Source of the DNA: an uncultured Clostridia bacterium
GTDB taxonomy: Bacteria > Bacillota > Clostridia > Oscillospirales > Oscillospiraceae
Direction: 5' to 3'
Length of the DNA: 42,880 nucleotides
Assembly (NCBI GenBank): GCA_947365965.1
Contig: CANAZG010000017.1
Coordinates: forward strand, 1-42,880
The notes under the pieces are model-generated. The model was not told the DNA's origin. It saw only the letters and a list, made by a program, of their open reading frames with translations, and ran no database searches. Position numbers and translations under genes: made by a program. Below, piece by piece: positions 40,501-42,880 of the stretch. Numbering within the stretch: the first letter of the stretch is position 1; each line of letters opens with the position of its first letter.

Positions 40501-40591
40501 GGCCCAGAAGGAGAAGCTGCTCAACGCCAACCACTTTTATGCCCAGGAGGAAGAAACCGCATTCCCGGTTATGGATACGGATCCGCAATGA
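37571..40591 (+). CDS. Degenerate-GGDEF / EAL cyclic-di-GMP phosphodiesterase with C-terminal PAS domains
   Basis: 1006 residues, no membrane helix, so cytoplasmic. Residues about 40-170 form a GGDEF-like fold whose signature is EGDNF (95-99), unlikely to be a cyclase. The EAL domain (about 180-435) keeps the catalytic set: ESL (215-217), SINIS, AEITES, DDFGSGYSSL (335-344), LKID and EGVET (393-397), then QGYYYCKP. After it come two clear PAS-type domains (about 470-590 and 855-985, ending LFYVSFVDMT and LFYVFLQDIT) and a less clear one between. Sensors at the C-terminus are the reverse of the usual order. It should hydrolyse c-di-GMP in response to an unknown signal. GGAGGGGG precedes the ATG. 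Confidence 0.88.
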   Translation: MSEAARQGRIGSAGDTQSKSMLTGLYFPYAFMEEARRFIWEATPSSYCIVAIDIVYFRMFNKIHGRTVGDKLLRYIADCLETVRTQQGGVTGYFEGDNFCIIMPWQMERVQQLLDDIRGGIEVLGGMAGVVPLFGVCPIDDLELPPELYYDRATLALSQATGHNQVSLYDPRMEERLEEDIRTLSEINAGMERDEFTFYVQPQCDISTGKVVGAESLVRWQHGDELISPGRFVPLLERTGMIYLLDQRVWEKVCQWLRSWIDRGYHPVPISINISRIDVISMDVPAYLCKLLKKYNLPAKYIKAEITESACTEEDSIVNRTVDRLREAGFLVMMDDFGSGYSSLNMLKSISVDVLKIDMQFLAMDELEEQKGVSILESIVNMARLMGLPVIVEGVETLRHENILRSMGCRYTQGYYYCKPLSMAQFEEMFADERRLDFHGLHSKQMEDFHIREFMDGNLFTDTLVNNIMGPAAIYDVYKSQIEISRVNEKYYHMTGLERMDDQTLDRKVWNSVRDDDRPVMLGLFNEAYEKYPINAEGYIHYLRVDGQVLWVSVKVFFLQEQGEHRLFYVSFVDMTALEEKRNERIMRLRPKSKRTGTPKQEWLDQCYGSLPCGYGLFRILPEEEADAGAYEVLYTNRELEKMCGGDARRLPLLLQQAFENDMALLRQRARQVAFLGDTFTHCAYSSVSRHYFQFTLYQHCYGCFACLTQDVTHMQVQKRALNSLVNAYREVYYIQLQDNYCRKIHPEDDLIMDRGNYESMVERHFGTGRILRHDEENVRRFLSLDHLRAALTEEDSVFYRYRRGSEEHPDEWCMVSIMVSERRDGKPLTAVMTIQSIDKEMKREEEQRHMRIADSLASMSDGFFIYRAMEDERILYANPALMDIFGCESMEELMDWVGCSFRGIVHPEDLERVEWEINHQIQSSEGNMDYVQYRIIRRDGQVRWVDDYGHLENSKWGEEHRLFYVFLQDITDTITQAQKEKLLNANHFYAQEEETAFPVMDTDPQ

Positions 40592-40600
40592 TACAAAAAA

Positions 40601-40635
40601 CGCCGGAAGGGAACAAATTCCCTTCCGGCGCTTTT
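40601..40635. terminator. Bidirectional terminator after EAL gene
   Basis: A 13-bp stem CGCCGGAAGGGAA / TTCCCTTCCGGCG with a 4-nt loop; CTTTTG follows rightward and TTTTTTG leftward. It ends both the EAL gene and the convergent AraC gene. Confidence 0.9.
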
Positions 40636-40674
40636 GCGCGGGAAAATCCCGGCAAGGTCCGTTTTTGGAGAGCG

Positions 40675-41520
40675 CTATTTCCACTCCCTGGGGCTCCGCC
40701 CGTAGGCTCCCCGGAAGGCCCGGAGGAAGACGGAGTAATCCCCGAACCCGGCGTCCCCAGCGGCCTTGAGAATGGGGACGCCCCGGCGGATGTCCTCGGC
40801 GGCCCGCTGGAGGCGCTTCTGGCGGATGTACTGGTGGACCGTGCAGCCGTAGACCGCCTTGAAGCGGTGCATCAGGTAGTAGCGGCTGAGGAAAAAGGCG
40901 CCGGACAGGCGCTCGATGGTCAGCTCCTCCCCCAGGTGGTCCCGGATGTAGCGAGTGACCTCCTCCATCTTGGGATCAAAGCGGTAGGTCACGTCGTCCG
41001 GCTCCGCCGGGGCCTCCAGCAGGTCCCGGTTCAGGGCAATGAGCAGCTGGAGGACGCAGGTGTCGGCCAGGAGTCCGGCGGCAAAGCCCCCCTCCGCCAC
41101 CGCCGCCTCCACCCGCTCGAAGAGGCCCCGGTACCGCTCCCGGGCCTCGCCCCGGGGCCGGTAGAGGTGGAAGGCGCGGCTGGCGGACAGCTCAAAGCAG
41201 GCCGCCAGATCCGTTTCCGGGCCGCTGAATCGGGCCAGAAAGCTCCGGTCCATCCACAGCACCATCCGCTCGTAGACCTGCTCCGGGTCCACCACCGGCA
41301 GGTGGATCAGGTTCCGGCTCACCAGCAGGATGTCCATGGGCTGGAGGGGATAGCTCTTGCCCTCGATGCTGTAGGTGGCCCGTCCCCCTAGCTGGAACAC
41401 CAGCTTGTCAAATTCGTGGTAGTGGTAGTCCAGGGTCAGGGCGCGGCTGTCCCGCAGGTGGAAGAGCCGGTAGTCCTCGTTGAGATAGCCCCGCTTACCC
41501 ACTTCGCTTCTGTCCAGCAT
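40675..41520 (-). CDS. AraC-family transcriptional regulator
   Basis: 281 residues. The N-terminal half is a cupin-type sensing domain (YHYHEFDKLVFQLGGRATYSIEGKSY, LQPMDILLVSRNLIH). The C-terminal 95 residues carry two helix-turn-helix motifs: IRDHLGEELTIERLSGAFFLSRYYLMHRFKAVYG and AAGDAGFGDYSVFLRAFRGAYGRSPREWK, the AraC signature. Such proteins usually respond to sugars. GGGAGGA lies before ATG 41520. Target genes are unknown; the alpha-galactosidase gene 1 kb away is on the other side of a tRNA. Confidence 0.9.
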   Translation of the reverse strand: MLDRSEVGKRGYLNEDYRLFHLRDSRALTLDYHYHEFDKLVFQLGGRATYSIEGKSYPLQPMDILLVSRNLIHLPVVDPEQVYERMVLWMDRSFLARFSGPETDLAACFELSASRAFHLYRPRGEARERYRGLFERVEAAVAEGGFAAGLLADTCVLQLLIALNRDLLEAPAEPDDVTYRFDPKMEEVTRYIRDHLGEELTIERLSGAFFLSRYYLMHRFKAVYGCTVHQYIRQKRLQRAAEDIRRGVPILKAAGDAGFGDYSVFLRAFRGAYGRSPREWK

Positions 41521-41546
41521 GGCGGTCCTCCCTGTTGTGTCACGTC

Positions 41547-41605
41547 AAAAAAGAGGCGCGAAGCGGCGTCTCGCCCAGAGGAGCGGGCGAACCGGAGCTT
41601 CGCGC
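41547..41605 (-). terminator. Terminator of zinc-ribbon coiled-coil gene
   Basis: Read leftward: GCGCGAAGC (41597-41605 region) pairs with GCTTCGCGC (41556-41564), with an inner TCGCCC/GGGCGA stem, followed by CTC and T6 (41547-41552). Confidence 0.75.
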
Positions 41606-41624
41606 AGACCCGTGCCGCGGCGGT

Positions 41625-41999
41625 TTACTCGCCCATGGGCGCACCGCAGTGGGGGCAGAATTTGCTGTCGCTGATCTTGCCGCACACGGGGCAGACCGTG
41701 CCCTCGGCCTGGGCGGAGGCCTCCTGGCTCTCGGCGGCCTCACGGCTGGCCTGGAGCTCCGCGATCTTCTCCTGGGAGGCCCGCACGGCGGCGATCACAT
41801 CCGCGATGGCCTCGGGGACGTCCTCCTTGTGCTCGCAGGCGTACCACTGTCCGATGGCCCGGTAGTTCTTATCCAGCTCACGCTTCTCGGCGATGATCGC
41901 GGCGGAGATTTTTGCCGAATCGGCCGCGCCCCTGGCCTTCTCGGCGGCGGTGGCCACAACCTCCCTCGCCTTCTGGGTCATTTCCTCAAAATAACTCAT
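41625..41999 (-). CDS. Coiled-coil protein with C-terminal zinc ribbon
   Basis: 124 residues. The first about 90 residues are highly helical and charged (EEMTQKAREVVATAAEKARGAADSAK, then AAVRASQEKIAELQASREAAES), likely a coiled coil. The C-terminus CPVCGKISDSKFCPHCGAPM is a small zinc ribbon with two CxxC pairs. Similar short proteins are common in gut Clostridia but I know no function. ATG 41999 has AAAGGAG upstream, and a good promoter is at 42072-42100. Confidence 0.75.
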   Translation of the reverse strand: MSYFEEMTQKAREVVATAAEKARGAADSAKISAAIIAEKRELDKNYRAIGQWYACEHKEDVPEAIADVIAAVRASQEKIAELQASREAAESQEASAQAEGTVCPVCGKISDSKFCPHCGAPMGE

Positions 42000-42071
42000 G
42001 CTGTGCTCCTTTCAAGCCCGTTATTTTCACGCAGTCCATCTGCGCTCCATACCCCCTGCTTATCGCTCTCC

Positions 42072-42100
42072 ATTATATCGCTTTTCGTCCGTTCCTGCAA
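42072..42100 (-). promoter_or_regulatory. Promoter of zinc-ribbon coiled-coil gene
   Basis: Read leftward: -35 TTGCAG (42095-42100), 17-bp spacer, perfect -10 TATAAT (42072-42077). Confidence 0.7.
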
Positions 42101-42212
42101 GCTCTTTTTCCGGGACCCAGGGTGACGGTTTGGCTGAATTGTAAAAAAGAGCGGCTGGGGGAGCGCAGAAAGATGGACCTCCGGGATTTATGGGAAAATT
42201 TCAAGTTTACTC

Positions 42213-42241
42213 TTTACAATCGGGCAAATATCTGCTATACT
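42213..42241 (+). promoter_or_regulatory. Promoter of tRNA-Arg
   Basis: -35 TTTACA (42213-42218), 17-bp spacer, -10 TATACT (42236-42241), 29 bp before the mature tRNA. Confidence 0.75.
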
Positions 42242-42270
42242 ATGCAAAGCCTCAATAGAATAGGCGATAC

Positions 42271-42347
42271 GTGCCAGTGGCGCAGCTGGATAGCGCGTTG
42301 GACTCCGACTCCAAAGGTCGCAGGTTCGAATCCTGTCTGGCATACCA
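42271..42347 (+). tRNA. tRNA-Arg (anticodon CCG)
   Basis: A full cloverleaf of 77 nt: acceptor GTGCCAG / CTGGCAT with a G-T closing pair, D stem GCGC/GCGC, anticodon stem TTGGA/TCCAA with loop CTCCGAC (anticodon CCG at 42305-42307), T stem GCAGG/CCTGT with loop TTCGAAT, discriminator A and encoded CCA. It reads CGG arginine codons, abundant in this G+C-rich genome. It stands alone with its own promoter and terminator. Confidence 0.93.
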
Positions 42348-42382
42348 AACCCCCGGAAAATCAAAGGATTTTCCGGGGGTTT
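42348..42382 (+). terminator. Terminator of tRNA-Arg
   Basis: A perfect 15-bp stem beginning AACCCCCGGAAAATC with loop AAAG directly after the CCA end, then TTTG. It could end transcripts in both directions. Confidence 0.85.
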
Positions 42383-42481
42383 GTCCTGTTCCAGCCGGCC
42401 CTTTGACGATATGCGCCAACGTCTCTGCGGAGTCTGCGTTTTTTTGCAGGATTGATTTCCGCGAGCTGGCCTCCGGGCCTC

Positions 42482-42510
42482 TTGTATTCTGCCCCGGGAT
42501 ATGCTATCAT
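42482..42510 (+). promoter_or_regulatory. Promoter of alpha-galactosidase gene
   Basis: -35 TTGTAT (42482-42487), 17-bp spacer, extended -10 TGCTATCAT (42502-42510), about 68 bp before the start codon. Confidence 0.6.
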
Positions 42511-42578
42511 GGCAGGAATGCGGCGGCGCCTCCACACCGCCGCCCATAAAGTCATCAGCTCAAACCAGGAGGTTTTCC

Positions 42579-42880
42579 ATGAGTATCTACTACCACGAGA
42601 ACACAAAAACCTTTCACCTCACCAACGGCGCGGTCAGCTATCTCATGAAAGTGCTCCCCAACGGGGCGCTTGGCCAGCTCTACTTTGGCCAGGCCATCCG
42701 GGACAGGGAGGACTTTGACTGCCTGCTGGAGCTGCGCCGCCGCCCCATGTCCTCCTGTGTCTTTGAGGGCGATGGAGCCTTCTCCCTGGAGCAATGCAAG
42801 CAGGAGTACCCCGTCTACGGCTCCTCGGATGTCCGCCGCCCGGCGGTGGAGCTGTGCCAGCCCAACGGCAGCCGCATCAC
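42579..42880 (+). CDS. Alpha-galactosidase, GH36 family, N-terminal fragment
   Basis: The first 100 codons are present; the gene runs off the right edge. MSIYYHENTKTFHLTNGAVS, then LPNGALGQLYFGQAIRDRED and LEQCKQEYPVYGSSDVRRPAVEL match the N-terminal beta-supersandwich domain of bacterial GH36 alpha-galactosidases (AgaA/RafA type), which hydrolyse raffinose-family sugars. The catalytic barrel lies outside the window. AGGAGG is 7-8 bases before ATG 42579. Downstream genes are not visible. Confidence 0.8.
   Translation, partial: MSIYYHENTKTFHLTNGAVSYLMKVLPNGALGQLYFGQAIRDREDFDCLLELRRRPMSSCVFEGDGAFSLEQCKQEYPVYGSSDVRRPAVELCQPNGSRI

Overview
This window reads as chromosomal DNA of a spore-forming, G+C-rich member of the Clostridia, most likely a gut Oscillospiraceae of the Flavonifractor/Lawsonibacter type (inference). 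Pointers are Shine-Dalgarno sites before almost every gene, spmA/spmB spore-maturation genes, an AbrB/SpoVT regulator, WalRK-YycH, pyruvate:ferredoxin oxidoreductase, an SRP RNA directly before dnaX, and frequent GTG/TTG starts. No rRNA operon, CRISPR array, prophage or intact insertion sequence was seen.

Layout. 1-5.9 kb: the start of nifJ (leftward), then comM-like and an ABC half-exporter (rightward), an A+T-rich 5'-damaged gene, and a leftward cation diffusion facilitator. 6-11.1 kb, leftward: a MazG-like gene, a zinc-ribbon/NhaC antiporter pair, and a polar amino-acid ABC transporter with a clear promoter. 11.2-14.7 kb, leftward: rlmA, a MATE exporter and a cysteine desulfurase. 14.8-18.7 kb, rightward: GNAT, mtaB, SRP RNA and dnaX. 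18.8-21.6 kb, leftward: padR and a HAAS/DUF1700 gene followed by three A+T-rich genes (small membrane protein, rhomboid-like protease, alpha/beta hydrolase). 21.7-23.4 kb: spmA-spmB and a divergent abrB. 23.4-26.6 kb: the leftward VTC polymerase / DUF4956 / CotH-kinase operon, divergent from an OmpR-type two-component pair (26.8-28.7 kb). 28.8-35 kb, leftward: GNAT, then gdpd-nudix-walR-walK-yycH. 35-36.6 kb: a P-loop ATPase and a small lipoprotein. 36.6-37.6 kb holds no intact gene but carries a hairpin-rich repeat element and a recombinase remnant. 37.6-42.9 kb: a large degenerate-GGDEF/EAL/PAS protein, an AraC regulator, a zinc-ribbon protein, tRNA-Arg(CCG) and the start of a GH36 alpha-galactosidase.

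How the genes work together. The VTC, DUF4956 and CotH genes form a tight unit that is probably a phosphotransfer or polyphosphate system at the membrane, next to its own two-component pair. The WalRK-YycH system controls cell-wall homeostasis and is co-directional with a phosphodiesterase and a Nudix hydrolase. spmA/spmB serve spore cortex maturation. SRP RNA and dnaX are a conserved Firmicutes neighbourhood.

The most unusual content is not protein coding. (i) A 313-bp element at 36647-36959 has near-identical terminal inverted repeats and four tandem hairpins in alternating orientation; they share a fixed ATCGA loop and TGCA stem base, with an inner stem whose sequence varies while staying paired. 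A fifth copy serves as the probable dnaX terminator. (ii) A second family, A+T-rich palindromic repeats around CTTTGTTCACAAAG, sits in three intergenic regions; a full 183-bp inverted pair is inserted between walR and walK. (iii) A remnant of a serine recombinase start lies beside element (i).
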